DNA of 64,000 nucleotides from Variovorax sp. KK3 (GCF_001984055.1 NZ_LYVO01000021.1:1-64000); one strand, 5' to 3'. Positions 16,620 to 24,758 are shown, numbered from the stretch's first letter. The notes: generated by a model not told the origin, from the sequence alone. Numbers and translations are program-made.

Positions 16620-17615
16620 TCAGCGCGCCGGCGCGTGGTCGCGCAACGCCGCCAGCACGGCCGCGTTCTGCTCCGGCAGGCCGACGGTGATGCGCAGCCA
16701 GTGCGGCAGGCCGTAGTTGTCGAGCAGCGAGACCTCGATGCCCGCGGCCAGCAGTCGCGCGTGCACGGTGCGGCCCTCGCCGACCTGCGCCATCAGGAAG
16801 TTGCCCGACGATGGAATGGACGCCAGACGCAACTCGTGCAGCCCGTTCGCCAGCTGCGCCCGGCCGGCCGCGTTGAGCTGGTAGCTGCGCGCGAGAAAGG
16901 CCTCGTCGGCCAGCGCCGCGACCGCCGCCGCCTGCGCCGGCGTGCCGACGTTGTAGCGCGGGCGCTGCGCATTCAGGCGCGCCGTCAGCGCCGGCTGCGA
17001 CACGCCGTAGCCGATGCGCAGCCCCGCGAGGCCGTAGGCCTTCGAGAAGGTGCGTGCCACGAGCAGGTTGGGAAAGCGTCTCACCCACCCCATGCTGTCG
17101 TAGCGCTGCCCGGGCGCGAGGTACTCGGTGTAGGCCTCGTCGAGCAACACCGTCACCTCGGGCGGCACCGACTGCAGGAAGTCGAGCAGCGCCTCGCCCT
17201 CGAGGAAGGTGCCGGTGGGATTGTTCGGGTTGGCCACGAAGACCAGCCGCGTGTCTGGGCCGATGGCCGCGCGCATCGCGGCCAAGTCGTGCCCGAAATC
17301 GTGCGCCGGCACGACGATGCTGCGGGCATGGGCATGCGCCGCTGCCTGCCCGTAGACGACGAAGCCGTACTGCGAATAGACGACGGCTTCACCCGGCTTC
17401 GCGCAGACCTGCGCTGCCAGCGTCAGGATCTCGCTGGAGCCGCTGCCGAGCGTGAGCCACTCCATCGGCACGTCGAGCCTGGCCGCGAGCGCATGCTTGA
17501 GCGCGGTGCCGTTGCTGTCGGGGTAGTTGCCGGCGCCCTGCAGCGCGGCGGCCGCGGCGCGGCGGGCCGACTCGGGCATGCCGAGCGGGTTCTCGTTGTT
17601 GGCCAGGACGATCAT
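16620..17615 (-). CDS. HisC-like PLP-dependent aminotransferase
   Basis: A fold type I aminotransferase of 331 residues, slightly shorter than typical HisC (about 350). PLP-site features are GSGSSEILTLAAQV, NPNNPTGTFLE, LLDEAYTEYL, and the lysine of ARTFSKAYGLAGLRIGYG, where Lys forms the internal aldimine. RITVGLPEQN near the C-terminus contains the carboxylate-binding Arg. It may be a histidinol-phosphate or aromatic aminotransferase. No other his gene is nearby, and its neighbours are carboxylate-catabolism genes. An accessory role is likely, so I give no symbol. The start lies 18 bases from a 16-base AT palindrome. Confidence 0.82.
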   Translation of the reverse strand: MIVLANNENPLGMPESARRAAAAALQGAGNYPDSNGTALKHALAARLDVPMEWLTLGSGSSEILTLAAQVCAKPGEAVVYSQYGFVVYGQAAAHAHARSIVVPAHDFGHDLAAMRAAIGPDTRLVFVANPNNPTGTFLEGEALLDFLQSVPPEVTVLLDEAYTEYLAPGQRYDSMGWVRRFPNLLVARTFSKAYGLAGLRIGYGVSQPALTARLNAQRPRYNVGTPAQAAAVAALADEAFLARSYQLNAAGRAQLANGLHELRLASIPSSGNFLMAQVGEGRTVHARLLAAGIEVSLLDNYGLPHWLRITVGLPEQNAAVLAALRDHAPAR

Positions 17616-17632
17616 CGCGGGTGCCCGGTTTT

Positions 17633-17648
17633 ATTTAAGAAGTTAAAT
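17633..17648. promoter_or_regulatory. AT-rich palindrome, candidate operator
   Basis: ATTTAA and TTAAAT flank GAAG, forming a perfect inverted repeat in an otherwise GC-rich genome. It sits just upstream of the leftward aminotransferase start (17615) and about 190 bases before glcB. An operator or promoter core for the aminotransferase is plausible; no regulator can be named. Confidence 0.4.
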
Positions 17649-17833
17649 GTATGACCCGCTTGCGGCCTGGCCATCAGGGCCTACCCTTTGCTTGGTGCTT
17701 CCGGCTTCGACCGACTCGATTACCTTCAATTTAGTCATTGATCAAACCCGCTTATGGGGACTTACGGATCAATGGGGTATCGAATAAAGTCATCGGCTGT
17801 ATTCGTCCGTCTTGAATTCAAGGAGCAGAGAAC

Positions 17834-20011
17834 ATGACCGCCCGCACGACCGTCCACGGCCTCCAGGTCGCCACCGAACTGCATCGCTTCATCGAAGACC
17901 AGGTGCTGCCGGCCACCGGCATCGCCAGCGACACCTTCTGGACCGGCTTCGACGCCATCGTGCGCGACCTGGCCCCCAAGAACGTCGCACTGCTGGCCGA
18001 GCGCGACCGCCTGCAGACCGAAATGGACCGCTGGCACCAGGCGCACCCCGGCCCCATCGCCGACATGCCGGCCTACCGCGCCTTCCTCGAGAAAATCGGC
18101 TACCTGCTGCCGCAACCCAAGGGCGCGAAGGCCACCACCGCCAACGTCGATGCCGAGCTGGCCCTGCAGGCCGGCCCGCAGTTGGTGGTGCCCATCCTCA
18201 ACGCCCGCTACGCGCTCAATGCCGCGAACGCGCGCTGGGGCTCCCTGTACGACGCGCTGTACGGCACCGACGCCATCCCCGAAACCGGCGGCGCCGAGAA
18301 GGGCAAGGGCTACAACCCGGCGCGCGGCGCGAAGGTGATCGAGTTCGCGCGCGACGTGCTGGATCAGGCCGCGCCGCTGGCCAACGGCTCGCACAAGCAA
18401 GCCACCGGCTACACCGTGAAAGACGGCCAGCTCATGGTCGCGTTGCAGAGCAGCAGCACGCCGCTGGCCGACCCGGCGCAGTTCATCGGCTACCAGGGCG
18501 AAGCATCGGCGCCCAGCGCGGTGCTGATCAAGCACAACGGCATTCACCTCGACATCCGCATCGACCGCAGCACGCCCATCGGCAAGACCGACCCGGCCGG
18601 CGTCAGCGACGTGGTGATGGAGTCGGCGCTTTCCACCATCCTCGACCTGGAAGACTCGGTCGCGGTGGTCGATGCGCAAGACAAGGTGCTGGCGTACACC
18701 AACTGGCTCGGCATCCTGCAGGGCACGCTGACCGAAGAAGTGGCCAAGGGCGGCAAGACCTTCACGCGCGGCCTGAACCCCGACCGCGAATACACCGGCG
18801 CCAATGGCCAGCCTGTGAAGCTGCACGGCCGCTCGCTCATGTTCGTGCGCAACGTCGGCCACCTGATGACCAACCCGGCCATCCTCTACGGCGACGGCAA
18901 GGAGATCCCCGAAGGAATCATGGACGCGGTGATCACCACGACCATCGCCACCATCGACCTGAAGCGCAAGGGCAACTCGCGCACCGGCAGCGTCTACATC
19001 GTCAAGCCGAAGATGCACGGCCCCGCCGAAGTCGCTTTCGCGAGCGAGCTGTTCGGCCGCGTCGAGCAGGTGCTGGGCCTGGCGGCCAACACCGTCAAGC
19101 TGGGCATCATGGACGAGGAGCGCCGCACCAGCGTCAACCTGCAGGCCTGCATCGCCGAGGCATCGGCGCGCGTGGCCTTCATCAACACCGGCTTCCTCGA
19201 CCGCACCGGCGACGAGATGCACACCGCCATGCGCGCCGGCCCGATGCTGCGCAAGGGCGACATGAAGACGACGCCGTGGATCGCGGCGTACGAGAAGAAC
19301 AACGTGCTGGTCGGCCTGGGCTGCGGCCTGCGCGGCAAGGCCCAGATCGGCAAGGGCATGTGGGCCATGCCCGATCTGATGGCCGCGATGCTCGAGCAGA
19401 AGATCGGCCACCCCAAGGCCGGCGCCAACACCGCCTGGGTGCCCTCGCCCACCGCGGCGACGCTGCATGCGCTGCACTACCACCGCGTGAACGTGGCCGA
19501 TGTGCAGAAGGAGCTGGAAAAGATCGACGCCGAAGCCGAGCGCGACAACATCCTGAACGCCCTGCTGCAGGTGCCCGTCGCGCCCGAGGCCAAGTGGACC
19601 GCGGCCGAGCGCCAGCAGGAGCTGGACAACAACGTGCAGGGCATCCTCGGCTACGTGGTGCGCTGGATCGACCAGGGCGTCGGCTGCTCGAAGGTGCCCG
19701 ACATCCACAACGTCGGCCTGATGGAAGACCGCGCCACGCTGCGCATCTCGAGCCAGCACATCGCCAACTGGCTGCTGCACGGCGTGGTGACGAAGGACGA
19801 AGTCGACGCCACCTTCCAGCGCATGGCCGCCGTGGTGGACGAGCAGAACGCGGGCGATCCGCTCTACCAGAAGATGGCCGGCAACTTCGCGACCTCGGCC
19901 GCATACAAGGCCGCACAGGACCTCGTGTTCAAGGGCGTGGAGCAGCCGAGCGGGTACACCGAGCCGCTGCTGCATGCCTGGCGGTTGAAGGTGAAGGCCG
20001 GGCAGGCCTGA
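17834..20011 (+). CDS. glcB: Malate synthase G
   Basis: This enzyme condenses glyoxylate with acetyl-CoA to give malate and CoA, in the glyoxylate or glycolate pathway. At 725 residues it matches isoform G (about 723) and not the shorter isoform A. Recognisable segments are [20 protein letters not shown] with the Mg-binding acidic cluster, [50 protein letters not shown], and [16 protein letters not shown]. The start is set by AAGGAG at 17820-17825. It is preceded by a 218-base AT-richer promoter region shared with the divergent aminotransferase. No glcDEF or isocitrate lyase gene is adjacent. Confidence 0.97.
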   Translation: MTARTTVHGLQVATELHRFIEDQVLPATGIASDTFWTGFDAIVRDLAPKNVALLAERDRLQTEMDRWHQAHPGPIADMPAYRAFLEKIGYLLPQPKGAKATTANVDAELALQAGPQLVVPILNARYALNAANARWGSLYDALYGTDAIPETGGAEKGKGYNPARGAKVIEFARDVLDQAAPLANGSHKQATGYTVKDGQLMVALQSSSTPLADPAQFIGYQGEASAPSAVLIKHNGIHLDIRIDRSTPIGKTDPAGVSDVVMESALSTILDLEDSVAVVDAQDKVLAYTNWLGILQGTLTEEVAKGGKTFTRGLNPDREYTGANGQPVKLHGRSLMFVRNVGHLMTNPAILYGDGKEIPEGIMDAVITTTIATIDLKRKGNSRTGSVYIVKPKMHGPAEVAFASELFGRVEQVLGLAANTVKLGIMDEERRTSVNLQACIAEASARVAFINTGFLDRTGDEMHTAMRAGPMLRKGDMKTTPWIAAYEKNNVLVGLGCGLRGKAQIGKGMWAMPDLMAAMLEQKIGHPKAGANTAWVPSPTAATLHALHYHRVNVADVQKELEKIDAEAERDNILNALLQVPVAPEAKWTAAERQQELDNNVQGILGYVVRWIDQGVGCSKVPDIHNVGLMEDRATLRISSQHIANWLLHGVVTKDEVDATFQRMAAVVDEQNAGDPLYQKMAGNFATSAAYKAAQDLVFKGVEQPSGYTEPLLHAWRLKVKAGQA

Positions 20012-20055
20012 CGAGCTTGGGTGCCGGGAGACGACCCGGCGTTAACATCGGCTTC

Positions 20056-20277
20056 ATGCAAGTCGCTACCGGCACCGTTGTCAACGGGAAGATCGTTCTT
20101 GAAGGCGTCCCTCTTGTCGAGGGCGCCGTTGTCACGGTGGTCGCGCGTGGCGCCGACGAAAGCTTCTCGCTCACGGCAGCCCAGGAAGACGAACTGAGCG
20201 CTGCAGTGACGGAGATCGAGCGCGGCGACTACGTGTCGTTGGAAGAGCTCTTGAACTCGTTGCCCTCGCGCACCTGA
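20056..20277 (+). CDS. Antitoxin of a ParE/RelE-type toxin-antitoxin pair
   Basis: A 73-residue acidic protein directly ahead of a ParE-like toxin gene; the stop is one base from the toxin start. The N-terminal half (MQVATGTVVNGKIVLEGVPL) is beta-rich. The C-terminal half, SLTAAQEDELSAAVTEIERGD followed by YVSLEELLNSLPSR, is the acidic helix that would wrap the toxin. I recognise it mainly by position, size and this C-terminal pattern. The N-terminal DNA-binding part does not look like a standard ribbon-helix-helix. Autoregulation is expected for such modules, but no operator is evident. Confidence 0.72.
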   Translation: MQVATGTVVNGKIVLEGVPLVEGAVVTVVARGADESFSLTAAQEDELSAAVTEIERGDYVSLEELLNSLPSRT

Positions 20278-20278
20278 C

Positions 20279-20578
20279 ATGACCCGGCGGGTCAAGGTTT
20301 CGCGTCGAGCGGCAGCTCAGATCCGAGGTGCCGCCGAATGGTGGCAATCGAACCGGCCAGGCGCACCAGGCGCCATTGCTGCCGATTTCGGGGCGGCCAT
20401 CGCTTTGCTGTCGGAACAACCCGGCGTGGGCGCAAAGTACCAAGGCGCCCGCGCGCTTGGCGTGCGCCGACTGTTCCTGAGCAGGGTCGGGTACTTCATT
20501 TACTACAAGGCGGATGACGACCAGCTACAGGTGCTAGCCTTTTGGCATGCCAGCCGTGGCCACCAGCCGGTTCTCTAG
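20279..20578 (+). CDS. ParE/RelE-superfamily toxin
   Basis: A 99-residue basic protein of the ParE/RelE fold. The motif order is typical: RVKVSRRAAAQIRGAAEWW at the start (ParE members have this Trp pair), AAIALLSEQPGVGAKYQG in the middle, and the terminal strands RRLFLSRVGYFIYYKADDD and LQVLAFWHASRGHQP. ParE toxins poison DNA gyrase and RelE toxins cut mRNA on the ribosome. The WWxxNRP and FWHASRG elements favour ParE, but this is not decisive. It is coupled to the antitoxin by a one-base gap. A second, unrelated pair lies 650 bases further on. Confidence 0.83.
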   Translation: MTRRVKVSRRAAAQIRGAAEWWQSNRPGAPGAIAADFGAAIALLSEQPGVGAKYQGARALGVRRLFLSRVGYFIYYKADDDQLQVLAFWHASRGHQPVL

Positions 20579-20625
20579 ACGCGTTCGCACTGGGCCTTAC
20601 TCAAGGGGTTTTCAAAGGGTTCGCC

Positions 20626-21039
20626 ATGCCAGCCACCAAGCAAGACATCGCCGCATTCATCGCGAGGGAGTTTCCGCAGACGAAGTGCACCGTGCTCGAG
20701 GCAGGCCAGCTCGGCGCGACGGTTGCTCACGAGATCGGCTCGGCCGAACTGCGGCCCGGCGGCACCGTCTCGGGCCCGGTGCTGATGGCCACGGCCGACG
20801 TGGCGCTCTACGTCGCGATCCTCGCCGAGATCGGCATCGTGCCGCTCACGGTGACCACCAGCCTCAACATCAACTTCCTGCGCAAGCCTGCGGCGGACGC
20901 CCGCATCATCGGCGTGTGCAAGCTCATCAAGCTGGGCCGCACGCTGGCGGTCGGCGAGGTGAGCCTGCATTCGGAAGGGCGCAGCGAGATCGTGGCGCAT
21001 GCGGTGGGGACTTACGCGATTCCCATGAAGAAGGAATGA
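20626..21039 (+). CDS. PaaI-family hotdog thioesterase
   Basis: A 137-residue single hotdog-domain protein. The central helix and catalytic region are seen as LRPGGTVSGPVLMATADVALYVAI, with the Gly-rich turn followed by a helix whose acidic residue (Asp in TADVA) is the usual PaaI-type nucleophile or base. The beta-sheet continues with TVTTSLNINFLRKPA and GRTLAVGEVSLHSEG. Such enzymes hydrolyse acyl-CoA thioesters; the acyl group cannot be deduced. The ATG at 20626 begins the conserved part. It lies between two toxin-antitoxin pairs on the same strand as the first, with 48 bases between it and the ParE-like gene. Confidence 0.83.
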   Translation: MPATKQDIAAFIAREFPQTKCTVLEAGQLGATVAHEIGSAELRPGGTVSGPVLMATADVALYVAILAEIGIVPLTVTTSLNINFLRKPAADARIIGVCKLIKLGRTLAVGEVSLHSEGRSEIVAHAVGTYAIPMKKE

Positions 21040-21233
21040 GCGTTCCCGCCAGATCAGTTTCTCAACGCCGACCGCCGAGCCGCGCCTGAACCGCGCGCCG
21101 ACTCGACTGGCGCTTGGCGACCGCGTACACGAAGTCCTGCCCATACATGGTGCGCGTTGCGGACACGCCCGGCCGCGGCGACGGCTGCGCGTGCGAGCGC
21201 GAGACCCAGCAGACGAGGCCGGAAGACCGATTT

Positions 21234-21500
21234 CTATTCGTAGTGCGTCCACATGCGAAGCACACGCACAACGCGCTCCTTCTTGAAGACTTCGTAGACC
21301 AAGCGATGCTGGATATTGATGCGTCGGGAGTAAGCACCGTCCAAGTCTCCGACGAGTTTCTCGAAGGCAGGCGGATTCTGGAAGGGGTCTTCGGCCAGCA
21401 ACGCCAGAAGCTCCTGCGCCTTCTCTTTCAATCCCGCAGCCGAGAGCTTCTTGGCGTCCTTGAGTGCGTGCTTGGCGAAGACAAGCTCCCACTTCACCAT
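21234..21500 (-). CDS. yoeB: YoeB/Txe-family toxin
   Basis: An 88-residue endoribonuclease toxin that cuts mRNA at the ribosomal A site. The family pattern is clear: WELVFAKHALKDAKKLSAAG at the start, LLALLAEDPFQNPPAFEKLVGDL with the catalytic-type Glu, then AYSRRINIQHRLVYEVFKKE with Arg and His. It ends VLRMWTHYE, where the His-Tyr pair matches the YoeB C-terminus. Its start overlaps the end of the upstream yefM-like antitoxin gene by seven bases, the usual order of antitoxin first. It is separate from the ParE-like module upstream. Confidence 0.9.
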   Translation of the reverse strand: MVKWELVFAKHALKDAKKLSAAGLKEKAQELLALLAEDPFQNPPAFEKLVGDLDGAYSRRINIQHRLVYEVFKKERVVRVLRMWTHYE

Positions 21501-21739
21501 TTGACTTGTTTGGCACTGGCCTTCAAGGGCTCGGCCATTCCCTTCTTGATCGACTCACGCATCCCGGGCACCGACAGCAAGTACAAAGTTTCTTGAATCG
21601 CGTCCCAATCTTCCGTGGACACGAGGACCGCACTGTTGCGCTTGCCTGCGATGACGATGGGGCGGTGCGAATCGCTGGCCTCATCGATGAGCCGATAAAG
21701 ATTGGCTCGAGCCTCGCTGGCCGTCACGGGATTTGCCAT
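21494..21739 (-). CDS. yefM: YefM/Phd-family antitoxin
   Basis: An 81-residue antitoxin that neutralises YoeB and represses its own promoter. The N-terminal Phd/YefM DNA-binding fold reads MANPVTASEARANLYRLIDE, then HRPIVIAGKRNSAVLVSTED. The C-terminal helix VPGMRESIKKGMAEPLKAS would bind the toxin. The start is fixed by a strong AGGAGG five bases ahead. Directly upstream are paired GTAC cores within a promoter, which is the known YefM operator style. The gene overlaps yoeB by seven bases, so expression is coupled. Confidence 0.92.
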   Translation of the reverse strand: MANPVTASEARANLYRLIDEASDSHRPIVIAGKRNSAVLVSTEDWDAIQETLYLLSVPGMRESIKKGMAEPLKASAKQVKW

Positions 21740-21759
21740 AAAACCTCCTAGGGGTTGTC

Positions 21760-21788
21760 ATGGTACGTATTTGCGTACGCCTTGCAAA
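21760..21788 (-). promoter_or_regulatory. yefM-yoeB promoter with twin GTAC operators
   Basis: On the minus strand TTTGCA (21788-21783) and TACCAT (21765-21760) are 17 bases apart and can serve as -35 and -10. Two GTAC cores, at 21763-21766 and 21775-21778, have centres 12 bases apart and form GTACG-N6-CGTAC. The E. coli YefM operator uses two TGTACA palindromes at a 12-base centre spacing, so this arrangement strongly suggests autoregulation. The -10 match is weak, as expected for a repressed module. Confidence 0.6.
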
Positions 21789-21837
21789 GCCCCGTGCAGA
21801 CGCGCCGCGCGGATTCCATTTCCGACCGGGAGATACC

Positions 21838-22437
21838 ATGCCTGCCCACACGCCCGCCGGGCTGCACTCAAACGCACCAGGATCGAACCGCATGACACTC
21901 CCGCACCGTCGTCCCCAAGTCTGCGTCCTCGGCAGCGCCGAACCCGGCTCCCCCGCCTACGAGCTGGCAGGCCATGCCGGCGCCCTGATGGCCCGACTCG
22001 GCATCACCGTGGTCAGCGGCTGCGGAAGTCCGGCCACCCGGGTGGCGGCCGAGCGGGCGATCGAAGCGGGCGGGCTGGTGCTCAGCATCGTGCCGCCGGA
22101 CGAGATGCCGCCGCCGGACTGGCCCGCCACCGTGGTCATCCCCTGCGGCATGGGCGATGCGCGCAACCTGCTGATGGCGTTGTCCGGCGATGCCTGCATC
22201 GTCATCGGAGGCCGCGCCGGCACGATCTCGGAGGTGTGCCTGGCGTGGCTTCACAAACGGCCGCTGTTGCCGCTGGTGGGGTGCGGTGGCTGGTCGGATT
22301 CGCTGCCGTCGAACCCACCGGACGAGCGGCAGAACTCGCCGATGCTGCCATGGGGTTCGACCGCGGAACTCGAGGCCCGGCTTCGCGGCCTGGGACTGGT
22401 CCAGCCTCGCGACGCCACGCGAAGCGCTGCAGCCTGA
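21838..22437 (+). CDS. LOG/TIGR00725-like nucleotide-binding protein
   Basis: A 199-residue protein with a Rossmann-like fold related to the SLOG superfamily and the TIGR00725 group. Signatures are QVCVLGSAEPGSPAYELAGH near the start, ITVVSGCGSPATRVAAERA, and the GGRAGTISEVCLAWLHKRPL segment. GGxxGTxxE is the hallmark of LOG and molybdenum cofactor carrier-like proteins and binds a nucleotide or phosphate. An alternative ATG at 21892 begins closer to the conserved part; 21838 is used because GGGAG lies seven bases before it. True LOG phosphoribohydrolases have PGGxGTxxE; here the Pro is replaced by Gly-Gly-Arg, so I do not assign that activity. Confidence 0.7.
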   Translation: MPAHTPAGLHSNAPGSNRMTLPHRRPQVCVLGSAEPGSPAYELAGHAGALMARLGITVVSGCGSPATRVAAERAIEAGGLVLSIVPPDEMPPPDWPATVVIPCGMGDARNLLMALSGDACIVIGGRAGTISEVCLAWLHKRPLLPLVGCGGWSDSLPSNPPDERQNSPMLPWGSTAELEARLRGLGLVQPRDATRSAAA

Positions 22438-22456
22438 AAGCGCACGGCCGAGCCGC

Positions 22457-23287
22457 TCAGGCCGGCGTGTCGCTGGCCTTGGGCCGCGCGAGCCCCAGCG
22501 TGCGGCGGACCTCGGCGAGGTCCATGCCGTACATCTCGGCGAATTCCGCCAGGCTGCGGCCGCTCGCCTCGAAGGCGCGCCGCAGCGCCTCGCGTTTGGC
22601 CTGGCGCGCGCCGAGCTCGGCGAAGGCTTCGTCGAGCGCCGCGTTGGCGGTTTCGTCACGGCCGCCGACGGCCATCATGTAGTCCTCGCGCGACAGGCCC
22701 GAGGCCTCGATGGCGCGAACCAGCTGCGCGCGCAGCTGCGGAAGCAGGTCGTCGCCGGTGCGGCCCTGGCGCCGGCGGAACACCTCGAGGATGGCGTGGT
22801 GCACATGCCCGGGTGCGACGGGCTCGACCGGGTTGCCGTCGAGGTCGTGGCGCTGCTTGCCGGAGGCGACTGCCTCGAGGTAGCGGGTGGACCGCGCGTG
22901 CAGGCCCATCGCGATCTTCAGGTCCTCGGGCTTGAACACGTCGGGGTGGCGGGCCAGCAGGTCTTCGTAGATGCCGAGCTTGAGCGGAAGGAAGCGCGCG
23001 CCGAAGAGCTGGGGATGCAGCTCGAACAGGCGCTCCAGCACCGGATGGGGCTTGCGCGGGCGCTGGGCTGCCGATGTCGACTGCTGCGACTTCTGCGACT
23101 TTTGCGGCGCCTGTGCCTGCTCACGGGCTTCTGGTCCCTGAGCCTGTTGCTGTTGCGGCTTCGCGCCCCTCCGGGGCCTGCGGCGCGGGCGCGGGGCCTT
23201 GCCGGGCGCAGCCTCGACAGGTGTCGAAGAAGCGTCGGCGGGGGCGGTATCGGCGTGGGTATCGGTGTCTACGGGGTTCGAGGTCAT
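22457..23287 (-). CDS. ProQ/FinO-family RNA chaperone with basic N-terminal extension
   Basis: An RNA-binding protein of 276 residues. The N-terminus (1-80) is disordered: an acidic start, then RPRRRPRRGAK and Gln-rich QQQQAQGPEAREQAQAPQKS. The FinO/ProQ domain spans about 82-190, with HPVLERLFELHPQLFGARFL, PLKLGIYEDLLARHPD, LKIAMGLHARSTRYLEAVA and KQRHDLDGNPVEPV. A helical C-terminal domain (about 195-276) ends in AEMYGMDLAEVRRTLGLA and may be an added helix-turn-helix-like part. ProQ proteins bind sRNAs and mRNA 3' ends globally. The gene has no operon partner; the LOG-like gene converges on it. Confidence 0.85.
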   Translation of the reverse strand: MTSNPVDTDTHADTAPADASSTPVEAAPGKAPRPRRRPRRGAKPQQQQAQGPEAREQAQAPQKSQKSQQSTSAAQRPRKPHPVLERLFELHPQLFGARFLPLKLGIYEDLLARHPDVFKPEDLKIAMGLHARSTRYLEAVASGKQRHDLDGNPVEPVAPGHVHHAILEVFRRRQGRTGDDLLPQLRAQLVRAIEASGLSREDYMMAVGGRDETANAALDEAFAELGARQAKREALRRAFEASGRSLAEFAEMYGMDLAEVRRTLGLARPKASDTPA

Positions 23288-23374
23288 CGGGATATCGGAA
23301 TGCGGCAGGCCCGGCGCCGCGCGCCAGGGCAACCTCGAACTGTAATGCCGCGGGGCGCTGCGATGGCCAAGGGC

Positions 23375-24307
23375 CTATTCGCGCCGCGCCACCTCGGTCT
23401 CGGCGCGCAGCCACCGGATGAAGTCCTGCGCGTCGGCGTTGTACGCGGCACGGCGCGAACTCTCGATGAAATAGGCGCGCCGCGACGCCGCGCCCGTGCC
23501 GAATGGCGCGACCAGGCTGCCGCCCTGCACCAGGTCGCGCAGCAGCGGCATGCGCCCGATGACCACGCCGTGCCCGGCGACAGCCGCACCCACCGCGTCG
23601 GTGTACTGGGTGAAGCGCACGGTGTTCTTCATGCGCAAGTCGGCCAGGCCCATCAGGTTGAGCCACGGCTCCCAATCGGTCAGGTGCGGATCGCCCGGGG
23701 CCGCGTCGATGGTCAGCAAGGTCTGGCCTGCCAGGTCGTCGGGCGTGCGCACCTGACTGGCAACCTGCGGCGCGCACAGCGGCATCACCGATTCCTCGAA
23801 CAGCGCCGGCCCGGTGCCGCGCTCGATGGGCACGAAGCGCACCGCCACGTCGAGCCGGTCGCGCTCCAGGTCGAGCACCTCGAGCTTGGCCGACAGCCGC
23901 ACGTCGACCTGTGGATGGTCCGCGGTGAAGCGCGCCAGGCGCGGAATGAGCCAGAAGGAGGCGAAGCCTGGCGTGCAGGTGATCGCGACCTGGCGCAGCG
24001 TCGGCGCCATGCGCAAGCGCGCAGTGGCGTCGCGCAGCCGTTCCAGACTTTCGACCACGGCCCGTTGCAGCACCCCGCCAGCCTCGGTGAGCGCCAAGGC
24101 CCGGTGGCGACGCTCGAACAGCAGCACCCCCACGCTGGCCTCGAGCTGCTGAATCTGCCGGCTGACGGCCGATTGCGTGAGGAAGAGTTCGGCTGCGGCC
24201 TGGGTGAAGCTCAAGGTGCGCGCGGCAGCCTCGAAACTGCGCAGCAACTCCAGGGGCGGCAGTTCGCCGAAAGGCGGCGGGGGCGGTTTCGCATTCGCTG
24301 GATGCAT
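23375..24307 (-). CDS. LysR-family regulator, GcvA-like
   Basis: A 310-residue LysR regulator. The DNA-binding domain starts LPPLELLRSFEAAARTLSFT and continues AAELFLTQSAVSRQIQQLEA and FERRHRALALTEAG, which is the GcvA/AmpR-type pattern. The effector domain covers about 105-300. It is divergent from the small DUF2917 gene with only 82 bases between the starts. An ATTC-N11-GAAT inverted repeat sits in that space. DUF2917 genes are frequently found next to LysR genes in Burkholderiales, so the regulator very likely controls it. Confidence 0.88.
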   Translation of the reverse strand: MHPANAKPPPPPFGELPPLELLRSFEAAARTLSFTQAAAELFLTQSAVSRQIQQLEASVGVLLFERRHRALALTEAGGVLQRAVVESLERLRDATARLRMAPTLRQVAITCTPGFASFWLIPRLARFTADHPQVDVRLSAKLEVLDLERDRLDVAVRFVPIERGTGPALFEESVMPLCAPQVASQVRTPDDLAGQTLLTIDAAPGDPHLTDWEPWLNLMGLADLRMKNTVRFTQYTDAVGAAVAGHGVVIGRMPLLRDLVQGGSLVAPFGTGAASRRAYFIESSRRAAYNADAQDFIRWLRAETEVARRE

Positions 24308-24328
24308 GCAACGTATTCCGATTCACCG

Positions 24329-24374
24329 TGTGACGAAGGCGGGTCGGCTCACTATATTCATTCCACAGTCGAAT
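24329..24374 (+). promoter_or_regulatory. Divergent LysR/DUF2917 promoter with T-N11-A box
   Basis: ATTC (24356-24359) and GAAT (24371-24374) are separated by exactly 11 bases. This fits the LysR consensus T-N11-A with four-base arms. It overlaps a TATATT -10-like hexamer (24353-24358) that is 18 bases from a TGTGAC -35-like hexamer (24329-24334), serving the rightward DUF2917 gene. Binding here could either repress the gene or control the regulator itself. Confidence 0.5.
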
Positions 24375-24389
24375 GCAAAAGGAGCCACC

Positions 24390-24698
24390 ATGCACAACCA
24401 TTCCGACCGCTTTCACATGAGCCTCGCCAAGCGAGGCATCTTCACCCTGCCCGACGGCGACGGCGTCGGCATCGAATGCCGCAGCGGCTGCGTGTGGATC
24501 ACGCTGGACCACGACCGCCGCGACATCGTGCTGTCGCCCGGCGAGCGCTTCGTGGGCGACCAGCACCGGCGCATGCTGGTGTCGGCGCTCGAACCGGCTT
24601 GCATCACCGTGTCCGGCTCGCAGCCCGCGGCGCCGGCCGCCCGCGAGCGCGCCACGTCGCCTTGGCGACTCGCCTTCCGCGGGATGTCCCCGGCTTGA
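24390..24698 (+). CDS. DUF2917 family protein
   Basis: A 102-residue protein of unknown function. The conserved core reads LAKRGIFTLPDGDGVGIECR, then SGCVWITLDHDRRDIVLSPGE with the pattern V-W-I-T, and RFVGDQHRRMLVSALEPA. The whole is predicted to be a small beta-barrel like a cupin half. The C-terminus is basic and disordered. AAGGAG seven bases ahead sets the start. It is transcribed alone, divergent from a GcvA-like LysR gene, and ends shortly before a strong terminator. Confidence 0.78.
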   Translation: MHNHSDRFHMSLAKRGIFTLPDGDGVGIECRSGCVWITLDHDRRDIVLSPGERFVGDQHRRMLVSALEPACITVSGSQPAAPAARERATSPWRLAFRGMSPA

Positions 24699-24758
24699 CC
24701 TGACCGGGCCGCCGCCGAACCATCGGCGCATGGCCCCGGACCTCGTGCGTTAGCGCAG

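Noticed and set aside
21040-21337. Small leftward frame of about 90 codons partly under yoeB
   Set aside because: It overlaps the well-supported yoeB gene, lacks a ribosome site and has no recognisable family.
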